The notes below the pieces were generated by a model. That model saw only the letters and a program-made list of their open reading frames with translations. It had not been told where the DNA came from and did no database searches. Of a stretch of DNA of 14,229 nucleotides, positions 1 through 6,841 are shown in pieces (position 1 is the stretch's first letter; every line of letters starts with the position of its first letter). The translations under genes were made by a program, and so were the position numbers. Source of the stretch: Legionellales bacterium. Its GTDB lineage: Bacteria; Pseudomonadota; Gammaproteobacteria; Legionellales; Legionellaceae. Location of the stretch: contig DNMA01000052.1 of NCBI GenBank assembly GCA_003489505.1, forward strand, positions 1-14,229. Reading direction: 5' to 3'.

Positions 1-7
1 CGGTGTT

Positions 8-25
8 TGTCAAGATAGTTGTCGC
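8..25 (+). repeat. Inverted repeat at the OrfB-side end of the IS
   Basis: This 18-base segment begins TGTCAAGATAG and continues TTGTCGC. It matches the opposite end (1572-1589, minus strand) at 15 of 18 positions. It lies 22 bases outside the OrfB stop codon, as expected for an IS3 end. The outermost boundary is uncertain because only seven bases of the window lie beyond it. Confidence 0.7.
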
Positions 26-46
26 ATTAATAAGAGCTTTCGTTAT

Positions 47-1096
47 TTAAGGTAATGGGTTAATTGAAACAGAGTTTATATAATCAAAATTCTTAATTTT
101 GCCACTCCATCTTAATGGGTTTAGTTCCTTAGCTTTTTGATAGACCTGATCTCTTTTTTTCAAAATTTCTTTGTCCAAACCATGGTGTCTTTGAAAAGGA
201 GTAACAAATTTAATTCCACTATGGTGATGTGTAAAATTATACCATTGAGTAAACGCCTCCAGCCAAGATCTAGCATGTGACAAGCACTCAAATGGTTTCT
301 TAGGAAAAGCAGGACAGTATTTTACTGTTTTGAATAATGCTTCAGAAAAAGGATTGTCATTACTAGTAGCTGGTCTAGAGAAGGATTTGACAACCCCTAA
401 TTGTTTCATAGTAGCTAATAGATTGGCTCCTTTCATTGGTTTGCCATTGTCTGAATGCAATATTAACGAGTCTGGAGTCACTTTGTTGCGTTCGCAAATA
501 TACTTTAATTCAATAGCTGCCAATCTGTTATCTTGACGATCCTGAATGGTCCAACCAACAATAAATCTGCTGTAAATATCAACAAATAAATACAAATAGA
601 AAAACTCACCTTTTACTAACGTAGGTAAAAAAGTAATGTCCCAACTATAAACTTGATTAGGTTGAGTGGCTGTTAATCTAGGACAAATTCTCGTTCGAGG
701 CGCACGGGCTTTACCTCTGCGAGTATTCATTTTGAAAGCTCGTAAGATTCTATACATCGAGCTCTCGGAACATAAATATTGATTTCTATCCGCTAAAATA
801 GGGACTATTTGACTGGGTGGTAGAGATGAAAATTCTGCTGTATTAACTAGGTTGATAATTGCTTCTTGCTCAAGTGTTGTAATTTTATTCGCAACTGACT
901 TGGCGGCCCCTTTTCTTCTATCAGATAAATCCTGACGTTTTTTCCATCGTTGAAGAGTTCTTAAGGAAAGGCCTATTACTTTACATGCTTGCGATAATCG
1001 AGCACCATGTTGATGAGCCTCTTCTATTAAACCACTGATTTCTTGTTTTATATTTGAGTTAAGTTTTACTCCTCTGCCATAAATAAATCCCGGGCT
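47..1096 (-). CDS. IS3-family transposase OrfB (DDE integrase), made by -1 frameshift
   Basis: OrfB is the catalytic half of the transposase, cutting and joining DNA in copy-out/paste-in transposition. The frame is open from the slippery site at 1096 to the stop at 47, giving 349 residues. The first Met in it (757) sits 113 codons in and is not a natural start: the stretch before it encodes a second helix-turn-helix (ACKVIGLSLRTLQRWKKR) and the HTH_21-like region that precedes the catalytic core in this family. The rve core follows with D (SWDIT), D (HSDNG) and E (PFSEALFKT). Thirty-five residues separate the last two, matching DD(35)E. Shifting from OrfA at the eight-A run yields a fusion of about 499 residues, the expected active transposase. 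There is no stop or frame break. An independent start is possible but has no good codon; an in-frame ATT lies just after the slip site. Confidence 0.87.
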   Translation of the reverse strand, partial: SPGFIYGRGVKLNSNIKQEISGLIEEAHQHGARLSQACKVIGLSLRTLQRWKKRQDLSDRRKGAAKSVANKITTLEQEAIINLVNTAEFSSLPPSQIVPILADRNQYLCSESSMYRILRAFKMNTRRGKARAPRTRICPRLTATQPNQVYSWDITFLPTLVKGEFFYLYLFVDIYSRFIVGWTIQDRQDNRLAAIELKYICERNKVTPDSLILHSDNGKPMKGANLLATMKQLGVVKSFSRPATSNDNPFSEALFKTVKYCPAFPKKPFECLSHARSWLEAFTQWYNFTHHHSGIKFVTPFQRHHGLDKEILKKRDQVYQKAKELNPLRWSGKIKNFDYINSVSINPLP

Positions 1097-1545
1097 TTTT
1101 TTTGAAGTAAAAGTAATGCTGCAGCCTCAGCTAATGCCTTATCCTTCTTCTCTAATTCTTTTGTTTTTAATTGTAATTGCTTGGCCAACTGTTGTTTTTC
1201 TGTCTTTAATTTTTTGTATTCTAATTCGCTCACTACTCCTTCATGAAGGATTTTTTTCATTTCCAGCTCCCAGGCATTCAATTCTTCTATGTATACGCCG
1301 TGTGTTCTACAGTATTTGGATTTTAATTCAAAATCAAGGTTTAAAGTATCTAAAAATGTTCTTATTTTGGGATTTGAGCGCAAATTGTTCTCATGACCAC
1401 TGATTCGCTCGAACACTCTGATCCAACGATGAATCGTTCTTTTAGTTACTCCAGTTTCCTGAGAAATTCTTGTGATTGTTTCTGGTTCCTCTTTACAAAA
1501 TACTCTTCTAATAACTTCTTCTTTAAAGCTAATTTCATAAGTCAT
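1066..1545 (-). CDS. IS3-family transposase OrfA (HTH and leucine zipper)
   Basis: OrfA is the DNA-binding, multimerising subunit that recognises the IS ends; made alone it usually regulates transposition. The ATG at 1545 is preferred over the in-frame ATG at 1578, because AGGA lies 8 bases before it and because 1578 lies inside the terminal inverted repeat. That gives 159 residues. The N-terminal third contains a helix-turn-helix (ISQETGVTKRTIHRWI). The C-terminal third is a charged, Leu-rich heptad coiled coil (around KTEKQQLAKQLQLKTKELEK), as expected for the IS3 leucine zipper. The frame ends in DLFMAEE just after the eight-A slippery run. A ribosome that shifts there makes the OrfAB fusion instead. 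The coding sequence is intact. Confidence 0.88.
   Translation of the reverse strand: MTYEISFKEEVIRRVFCKEEPETITRISQETGVTKRTIHRWIRVFERISGHENNLRSNPKIRTFLDTLNLDFELKSKYCRTHGVYIEELNAWELEMKKILHEGVVSELEYKKLKTEKQQLAKQLQLKTKELEKKDKALAEAAALLLLQKKARDLFMAEE
1096..1103 (-). promoter_or_regulatory. Programmed -1 frameshift slippery site (A8)
   Basis: On the minus strand OrfA reads CAA AAA AAA GCC. Slipping back one base re-reads the last A and continues AGC CCG GGA TTT, which opens into the OrfB frame with no stop for 349 codons. An A_AAA_AAA heptamer near the end of OrfA is the standard IS3 arrangement. OrfA terminates 28 bases downstream, so the overlap is short. An AGAGGAG sequence just before the OrfA stop lies downstream of the slip site, so it is not an upstream stimulator. 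A downstream stimulating structure was not identified. Confidence 0.82.
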
Positions 1546-1571
1546 AAACCTATTCCTGATTCTTACATGAC

Positions 1572-1589
1572 GCGACATCTATGCTGACA
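1572..1589 (-). repeat. Inverted repeat at the OrfA-side end of the IS
   Basis: Read on the minus strand it begins TGTCAGCATAG and continues ATGTCGC, pairing with 8-25. The TGTC motif recurs three times at this end (starting at 1613, 1589 and 1577 on the minus strand). The recurrence could reflect repeated transposase contacts, or a true terminus at 1613. Confidence 0.7.
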
Positions 1590-1671
1590 TAGAGGGAGTA
1601 ATAAAATGTGACATTTCTAAAGAGTTTTAACAAATATTTTTTTCTGAACCACATTTTCCTGAAAACTATCC

Positions 1672-1677
1672 TATAAT
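1672..1677 (+). promoter_or_regulatory. Candidate -10 element for the small lipoprotein gene
   Basis: A perfect TATAAT lies 40 bases upstream of the ATG at 1717, in the gap between the IS and the lipoprotein gene. No good -35 box is found at 16-18 bp; the nearest resemblance, TGAACC, is 21 bp away. Assignment rests on the -10 and its position. Confidence 0.4.
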
Positions 1678-1716
1678 TTTAATCATAAGGTCTTTTTTTA
1701 AAACAAAGAGTCAATC

Positions 1717-1971
1717 ATGAACGCAAGATATCGCAGTTGGGCTTTAATGGCACTCGTGATATTGAGTGCTAGCGGATGTATGTTGGATAGGGATGTGAAC
1801 GATCAAGTTGAGTTTGCACCTAACTCTAAAGATTACAGTCCGGGTTTTACTGGTTTTTCAACAGGATATGGTGGTTATGGTGGGTACCTCAATGGTTATG
1901 GTCCGGCATTTTGGAACCCACGCTACTATTATTATACTGGGTACAATCAGGGATATGGCCCAGGAGATTAA
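1717..1971 (+). CDS. Small Gly/Tyr-rich putative lipoprotein
   Basis: I do not recognise this 84-residue protein as a named family. It starts with a typical lipoprotein signal: positive residues (NARYR), a hydrophobic stretch ([11 protein letters not shown]) and a lipobox-like ASGC, with Cys21 as the probable lipidated residue. This would leave a mature chain of about 64 residues. The residue after Cys is Met, not Asp, so outer-membrane sorting is plausible (inference). The second half is low complexity, rich in Gly, Tyr and Phe ([13 protein letters not shown] and a YYYY run), with no catalytic motif. Similar short Gly/Tyr-rich lipoproteins are common in this group but mostly uncharacterised. 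The ribosome site is weak (AAAGAG before the ATG). Its stop codon interlocks with that of efp on the opposite strand. Confidence 0.75.
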   Translation: MNARYRSWALMALVILSASGCMLDRDVNDQVEFAPNSKDYSPGFTGFSTGYGGYGGYLNGYGPAFWNPRYYYYTGYNQGYGPGD

Positions 1972-2537
1972 TCCTTGGCTCTAGAAACATATTCCCCAGT
2001 ACGCGTATCGACTTTAACTAATTCTTCTGTTTGCACGAATAAGGGTACGCGAACAACAGCACCTGTTTCTAAAATTGCTGGTTTTCCACCGCCACCTGAG
2101 GTATCACCACGTACACCTGGGTCGGTTTCAGTAATTTTTAAAACAACAAAATTTGGTGGTGTCACATCCAAAGGTTGGTTGTTGTAAAGAGTCACTACAC
2201 ATAAATCTTGCTCTTTAATCCAGATTTTAGCGTTTTCTAATGCACTGGCATCAGCAGCATATTGTTCAAAAGTATCTGGAACCATAAAGTGCCATAATTC
2301 ACCATCAAAATATAAATAAGTCATTTCAACGTCAGCAACGTCAGCAGTTGGGAAACTATCACCAGATTTTACTGTTCTTTCAATCACTCGACCTGTTTTT
2401 AAGTTACGCACTTTAAGACGAGTGAACGCTTGACCTTTACCGGGTTTAACAAACTCACATTCTAAAACGTTACAAGGGTCATTATCGACTAAGATTTTTT
2501 GACCTTTTTTTAAGTCATTACTACCAATTTCAGCCAT
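1968..2537 (-). CDS. efp: Translation elongation factor P
   Basis: EF-P binds ribosomes stalled at polyproline stretches and promotes peptide bond formation. The protein has 189 residues, the usual length. The N-terminal KOW-like domain carries the modification loop KPGKGQAF, placing lysine at residue 34, the same residue that is beta-lysylated in Escherichia coli. Two OB-fold domains follow; the signature region [20 protein letters not shown] near residues 134-153 is well conserved. The start at 2537 has a good ribosome site (GGAG, 8 bases upstream). Directly upstream and divergent is epmB, whose product helps make the Lys34 modification, so the lysine-type EF-P and its enzyme agree. No frame damage is seen. 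Confidence 0.98.
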   Translation of the reverse strand: MAEIGSNDLKKGQKILVDNDPCNVLECEFVKPGKGQAFTRLKVRNLKTGRVIERTVKSGDSFPTADVADVEMTYLYFDGELWHFMVPDTFEQYAADASALENAKIWIKEQDLCVVTLYNNQPLDVTPPNFVVLKITETDPGVRGDTSGGGGKPAILETGAVVRVPLFVQTEELVKVDTRTGEYVSRAKD

Positions 2538-2610
2538 TTTCTACTCCAAATATGTTATAGTGTTTCGCTTAGGAAAAATTTGTCACCAGCTTATCAATTA
2601 TTTACAAAAA
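2538..2610. promoter_or_regulatory. Divergent efp/epmB promoter region
   Basis: These 73 bases separate the two divergent genes. On the minus strand a TATAAC box (2559-2554) precedes the efp ribosome site. On the plus strand TATAGT (2556-2561) could serve epmB. The two boxes overlap in one near-palindromic stretch, so the promoters may compete or be co-regulated. No convincing -35 element is seen for either, so this is a positional call. Confidence 0.4.
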
Positions 2611-3594
2611 ATGCGAGTATTAATGTCAAATTGGCAACGAGAATTAAGCAATGGCTTTGGAAATGTAGCAGATTTATTAGAATTTTTAGAAATTGATACA
2701 TCACATGGCGCGCTTGATGCACAAAAACAATTTAAAACCAAAGTGCCTCAAGGTTTTGCAATGCGAATGCAAAAAAAATGCTTAGAAGATCCTTTACTTA
2801 AACAAGTGTTGGCCAGTTTTGATGAGCTGATTGAAGATGAATTATTTGTTGATGACCCATTACAAGAAAAACAATATAACCCTGTTCCTGGTTTAATTCA
2901 TAAATATCCCCATCGAGTATTGCTGGTTTTATCAGGTGCTTGTGCAGTACATTGCCGTTACTGTTTTCGAAGACATTTTCCTTATCAAGAAAACAATCCC
3001 GGCAAACAAGGCTGGCAGGCGATTAAAGATTATTTATTAGAAAACCCTCAAGTCAGTGAACTTATCTTTAGTGGGGGTGATCCTTTAATTTTAAATAATG
3101 ATTACTTTCAGAAATTTCTTGCATATATTCAAGATGTACCCTCCATTCAAACAATAAGAATTCACAGCCGAATTCCTATTGTATTGCCTAGTCGTATTGA
3201 ACCAGACTGGTTAAAAATTTGGGATGATTTTTCCTGGAAAAAAGTGATGGTGGTGCATGCAAATCATCCACAAGAATTAGATGAGTCGGTGTATCAAGCG
3301 GTTCAATTATTGAAAAAAAATAATTGGTTGGTCTTGAATCAATCGGTCTTATTAAAAGATGTCAATAATGACCTTGAGGTTTTAGTCGACTTAAGTCAAA
3401 AGTTATTTTCCATGGGTATTCTACCTTATTATTTACATTTGCTTGACCCGGTCAAAGGTGCAAGTCATTTTCAACTTGAAAAACAAACAGCCTTAGAACT
3501 TTATGCGCGTTTGCAAGCCCATCTTCCGGGTTATTTGGTTCCCAAATTAGTTCAAGAAATCCCAGGTAAACTACATAAGACCCTTGTCAAATGA
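2611..3594 (+). CDS. epmB: EF-P post-translational modification lysine 2,3-aminomutase EpmB
   Basis: This radical-SAM, PLP-dependent enzyme converts L-lysine to (R)-beta-lysine, which EpmA then attaches to EF-P Lys34. The radical SAM cluster motif is CAVHCRYC (Cys-x3-Cys-x2-Cys), followed by FRRHFPY, a strong EpmB/KamA signature. The SAM-binding SGGDPL motif, IHSRIPIV, NQSVLLKDVN, PYYLHLLDPVKGASHF and YLVPKL follow in the order known for EpmB; the lysine of YLVPKL is likely the PLP ligand (inference from the family). The start is uncertain: GTG at 2560, ATG at 2611 and ATG at 2623 are all in frame. None has a strong ribosome site, and a TATAGT box overlaps the GTG. The ATG at 2611 gives 327 residues and an N-terminus close to the family's usual length before the WQREL helix. 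It is divergent from efp. EpmA is not in the window. Confidence 0.95.
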   Translation: MRVLMSNWQRELSNGFGNVADLLEFLEIDTSHGALDAQKQFKTKVPQGFAMRMQKKCLEDPLLKQVLASFDELIEDELFVDDPLQEKQYNPVPGLIHKYPHRVLLVLSGACAVHCRYCFRRHFPYQENNPGKQGWQAIKDYLLENPQVSELIFSGGDPLILNNDYFQKFLAYIQDVPSIQTIRIHSRIPIVLPSRIEPDWLKIWDDFSWKKVMVVHANHPQELDESVYQAVQLLKKNNWLVLNQSVLLKDVNNDLEVLVDLSQKLFSMGILPYYLHLLDPVKGASHFQLEKQTALELYARLQAHLPGYLVPKLVQEIPGKLHKTLVK

Positions 3595-3666
3595 TGAATA
3601 CTTATTAATTTTAAAAGATTATGCTAACATCATTTTATCAGTCTTTTGTTTACTTAAGGATAAGTT

Positions 3667-6078
3667 ATGACAATTACAAGCCTTTTTATTCTTGCGCTAG
3701 CGACTATAGTCTCCATTCAGTTAGATGTCCAAAAAAATGCATGGTTCATGGGGGCAGTGGTTTATGGTGTTATCGCCTTTTTTGGTTTTGACTGGTCTTG
3801 GAAATTTTCGATTGTATATTATTCTTTGATTGGTTTAGCTTACTTGTTGTCGATTGAAACCAGTTGGCAGAAGTGGGTCAGTCGCTTATTTTACAAAAAT
3901 TTAGCTCATTTTATTCCTAAACTGTCACCCACCGAAGAACAAGCATTAAAATCAGGAGATGCTTGGTTAGAAGAGATGATTTTTACCGGTGACATTCAAT
4001 GGGAAAATCTCAGTCAGGCACATACGGAGCTTAGCACCGAAGAGCAGCAATTTATTAATGAAGAAGTCGCCATTTTGTGTAGCCTATTAGATGACTGGCA
4101 AATTACTCGCTCTCAAGACCTGCCAACAGAGGCCTGGAATTATATTCGTGAGAATGGCTTTTTGGGTTTGGTTATCAGTAAAGAATATGGTGGCAAGGGT
4201 TTTTCTGCCCGTGCGCACTCAGATATTATTTTTAAAATTGCCAGTCGCTCACCAGCTGCAGCAGTCACTGTAATGGTACCCAATTCATTAGGACCCGGTG
4301 AATTATTGATGCATTATGGTACAGATGATCAAAAGAAATATTATTTACCCCGTTTAGCCCAAGGCCTTGAAATTCCCTGTTTTGCTTTAACAGAGCCAGA
4401 GGCAGGTAGTGATGCAACATCTATTCAATCTGAAGCGATTGTTTGTATGCACCAAGGCGAGTTAAGCGTCAAAATGGATTTGAATAAACGCTGGATTACA
4501 TTAGCACCAATTGCCACTTTGATTGGTTTGGCTGTTAATTTAAAAGACCCAGAGCATCTCCTTGGTGGTGTTGGTCAAGAAGGAATTACCTGTATTTTAA
4601 TTGAAAGGAATACACCTCATTTGGAAATAGGGCCAAGACACTTACCTGCCGGCCAAGCTTTTATGAATGGTACCATCAAAGGACATGATATTATTGTGCC
4701 TATTAAACAAGTCATTGGAGGCCAGGCGCAAGCTGGTAATGGATGGCATATGTTGGTGGAGTGTTTATCTATAGGACGTTCTATCTCATTACCTTCTTTG
4801 GCAACAGCATCTAGCGCAGTCGCTTATTTAACCGCAGGCGCTTTTGCTCGTTTACGTCGTCAGTTTAATACTGAAATTGTACACTTTGAGGGTATTCAAG
4901 AAAAATTAGCAGGAATTGCTGGTTTACAATATCTTATCAATGCCAATCGTTTGATGACCCTTGCAGCCGTTGATGCAGGAAAAAAACCTGCAGTGGTTTC
5001 TGCGATTGCCAAATATTTTAATACCGAATTAGGACGTATCGTGGTTAATGAAGCCATGGATGTTCATGGTGGACGCACGGTTGTTGATGGGCCTAGAAAT
5101 TATTTATTACATCACTATGAAGCCATTCCCATCTCTATCACGGTCGAAGGTGCAAATATTATGTCTCGAAATTTATTAATTTTTGGACAAGGCTCCATGG
5201 TCTGTCATCCCTATGTTCGTGAAGAATTTTATGCCATCAGAAATCAAGATGAAAAAGTATTTCATGAAATTTTCTGGAAGCATGTCAATTATTCGATTCA
5301 TGTCTTCTGTAAGGCCTTGGTATCGAGTTGGACAGGAGGCTTATTTCTAAAAGCATCTCGCTCAAGTCTTAAAAAGTCCCATTTTTTAAGATTATGTTTT
5401 TCATTTGCTTGGCTCGCTGATTTTTCTTTAGTTACTCTGGGTGGGCAATTAAAAAGAAAAGAGCGATTATCAGCAAGACTTGCAGATGCTTTTTCCTATT
5501 TATATCTTGCTTTAGCGGTATTTGCTGATCTGGAAAAAAGAAATTCAACGGATAAAGTTGTTGAGTTACAGGCGCAATGGGCCTTGCAATATTGTTATGC
5601 CAAAGCCCAAAAGGCATTGATAGACTTTATGAGAGAGTACCCCAGCCGTATCATAGGTTTATTCATGAAATTAGTGGTTGCACCTTTTGGTCAAACCTAT
5701 CATATGCCAAATGATCAGCTGGAAAAAAATCTAGCATTAGAAATGTCAAAAGATAGCGAATATCGGGATTATTTAAGAAATAAAATTTATCTGTCAGGTG
5801 ATGCAAGACAACCCGTTGATAGAATGGAGTTTGCGCTTCAACAATATTTGGATTTATTACCTGTTTATCAAAAATTAGAGGATATTCGAAAGTATAAATT
5901 TGACCAAATGGAAGCATATTTAAATGAACAAGTAGAAAAACGTGTTATCTTGGCTGCTGAAAAAGAAGCAATTTTAGCAGCAGAATCTGCTCGCTATGAT
6001 TCTTTGCAAGTAGATGTTTTTCCATTTAATTTTCAAAAAAACACAGCTGATATGAGTGAAAATGAATTGATGCTTTAA
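3667..6078 (+). CDS. fadE: Acyl-CoA dehydrogenase, FadE type
   Basis: This FAD enzyme performs the first step of fatty-acid beta-oxidation, oxidising acyl-CoA to trans-2-enoyl-CoA. At 803 residues it matches the long FadE class (Escherichia coli FadE, about 814), not the ~380-residue dehydrogenases. Residues 1-62 contain two to three hydrophobic membrane segments. The core follows, with VPNSLGPGELLMHYGT, the FALTEPEAGSDA flavin/substrate region and ITVEGANIMSR. Glu494 in that last motif aligns with the presumed catalytic base. The C-terminal ~280 residues correspond to the FadE-specific DUF1974 region (LGGQLKRKERLSARLADA). AAGGA lies 6 bases before the ATG. It stands alone between epmB and the orphan gene, with 72 bases upstream where I could not define a promoter. 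A role in growth on host or environmental fatty acids is inference. Confidence 0.96.
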   Translation: MTITSLFILALATIVSIQLDVQKNAWFMGAVVYGVIAFFGFDWSWKFSIVYYSLIGLAYLLSIETSWQKWVSRLFYKNLAHFIPKLSPTEEQALKSGDAWLEEMIFTGDIQWENLSQAHTELSTEEQQFINEEVAILCSLLDDWQITRSQDLPTEAWNYIRENGFLGLVISKEYGGKGFSARAHSDIIFKIASRSPAAAVTVMVPNSLGPGELLMHYGTDDQKKYYLPRLAQGLEIPCFALTEPEAGSDATSIQSEAIVCMHQGELSVKMDLNKRWITLAPIATLIGLAVNLKDPEHLLGGVGQEGITCILIERNTPHLEIGPRHLPAGQAFMNGTIKGHDIIVPIKQVIGGQAQAGNGWHMLVECLSIGRSISLPSLATASSAVAYLTAGAFARLRRQFNTEIVHFEGIQEKLAGIAGLQYLINANRLMTLAAVDAGKKPAVVSAIAKYFNTELGRIVVNEAMDVHGGRTVVDGPRNYLLHHYEAIPISITVEGANIMSRNLLIFGQGSMVCHPYVREEFYAIRNQDEKVFHEIFWKHVNYSIHVFCKALVSSWTGGLFLKASRSSLKKSHFLRLCFSFAWLADFSLVTLGGQLKRKERLSARLADAFSYLYLALAVFADLEKRNSTDKVVELQAQWALQYCYAKAQKALIDFMREYPSRIIGLFMKLVVAPFGQTYHMPNDQLEKNLALEMSKDSEYRDYLRNKIYLSGDARQPVDRMEFALQQYLDLLPVYQKLEDIRKYKFDQMEAYLNEQVEKRVILAAEKEAILAAESARYDSLQVDVFPFNFQKNTADMSENELML

Positions 6079-6082
6079 TTCA

Positions 6083-6112
6083 TTGAGTAAAATATGGTTT
6101 TTTTGATAAAAT
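6083..6112 (+). promoter_or_regulatory. Sigma-70-like promoter for the orphan gene
   Basis: TTGAGT at 6083-6088 and TAAAAT at 6107-6112 are separated by 18 bases. They lie in the short gap after fadE and about 45 bases before the TTG start at 6158. This implies that the orphan gene can be transcribed separately from fadE. Confidence 0.55.
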
Positions 6113-6157
6113 AAAGGTATGAAGCAGTTGGGTTTTAAGTGAGTTGAGGAGATTAAA

Positions 6158-6841
6158 TTGAATAAAACATCCCTAGATCAACAACGGGACGTCATGAGAA
6201 ATGTTCTCCCTTTATTAACGGATGATGAAATTACAACATGGTTGATTGAAAAGCTAAAGGATAAAAAATACAGTTCAGATATTATTGAAAATTTGGAAGT
6301 GATACGTTCTACCTATGAAACAAATAAGAGAAATTTTGAACAAGATATCCAAAAAGGAGCGGTTTCGAAGTTACCACCATCAGATCCTTATGCGGCGAGT
6401 AAATTTGTGTTTGAAAAAGCGATTACCCAGCCAATGGGAGACGTTAATTTTGGTACAGTCTTTGATGAAAACGATAAAATCAAAGGCTTTCAAATCACAA
6501 TTGATGGCCAGCCCCTTGAGATTTGGTGTGAAAAAAACGGGGTCAATCCCAATGATTATTTTTTAGTATTACAAATTTATTTCGAAGATACCTTACGAAA
6601 CATGGATATCAGCATGGAAAATGGATACTTTGTAAAACTTCCTGATGGTATTCGCTTAGACTCAAATACAGTTTTTTCTGATCTGCAAAATCAATCTAAA
6701 CATAAAAAACTCGCTTCGGAACTCCAATCTAAAGAATTCTTACAAGATGGGAAGCAATTGAGTTTTGCTAGGACGATTGCATCGGTAGAACCAAAACAAA
6801 AACAAATTGAACAACCTAGCGCTGGGCCAACAGGAGCTTAG
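6158..6841 (+). CDS. Hypothetical protein of 227 residues, unrecognised
   Basis: I do not recognise this protein. It begins at TTG, supported by a near-perfect GAGGAG ribosome site (6146-6151) six bases upstream; no ATG lies at a better position. It has no signal peptide or membrane segment and looks cytoplasmic. The first ~75 residues are charged and predicted helical (TDDEITTWLIEKLKDKK). The middle (about 95-165) looks like a mixed alpha/beta domain (GFQITIDGQPLEIWCEKNGV). The tail is low complexity, rich in Lys, Gln and Pro and ending PSAGPTGA, so probably disordered. No catalytic motif is visible. It has its own candidate promoter. Its 3' end overlaps the convergent murU by 26 bases. In a Legionella-like host a secreted effector would be one possibility, but no secretion signal or eukaryotic-like motif supports it. 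Confidence 0.85.
   Translation: MNKTSLDQQRDVMRNVLPLLTDDEITTWLIEKLKDKKYSSDIIENLEVIRSTYETNKRNFEQDIQKGAVSKLPPSDPYAASKFVFEKAITQPMGDVNFGTVFDENDKIKGFQITIDGQPLEIWCEKNGVNPNDYFLVLQIYFEDTLRNMDISMENGYFVKLPDGIRLDSNTVFSDLQNQSKHKKLASELQSKEFLQDGKQLSFARTIASVEPKQKQIEQPSAGPTGA

Larger units (their letters stand above)
8..1589 (-). mobile_element. IS3-family insertion sequence, apparently complete coding part
   Basis: The element carries two transposase frames on the minus strand in IS3 order: OrfA (helix-turn-helix plus leucine zipper), then OrfB (DDE integrase core), linked by a run of eight A at a -1 shift position. Imperfect inverted repeats flank the coding part. Reading inward, the plus strand at 8-25 and the minus strand at 1589-1572 agree at 15 of 18 bases, sharing TGTCA, ATAG and TGTCGC blocks. 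No matching 3-4 bp target duplication is visible outside these points. Another TGTCACA lies further out on the OrfA side (minus strand, starting at 1613). The true termini may therefore be about 24 bp further out, with the OrfB-side end just beyond the window. No stop codon interrupts either reading frame, so the element may still be functional. Confidence 0.88.

Noticed and set aside
47..757. Stand-alone 236-residue transposase beginning at the ATG at 757
   Set aside because: The same frame is open upstream to the slippery site and encodes the family's HTH region, so this ATG is internal.
1546..1578. OrfA start at the ATG at 1578
   Set aside because: It lies inside the terminal inverted repeat and lacks a ribosome site; the ATG at 1545 has AGGA 8 bases upstream.
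1854..1960. Tandem DNA repeat in the lipoprotein gene
   Set aside because: The repetition is at the Gly/Tyr amino-acid level (GGT/TAT codons) and is imperfect; there is no fixed DNA repeat unit.
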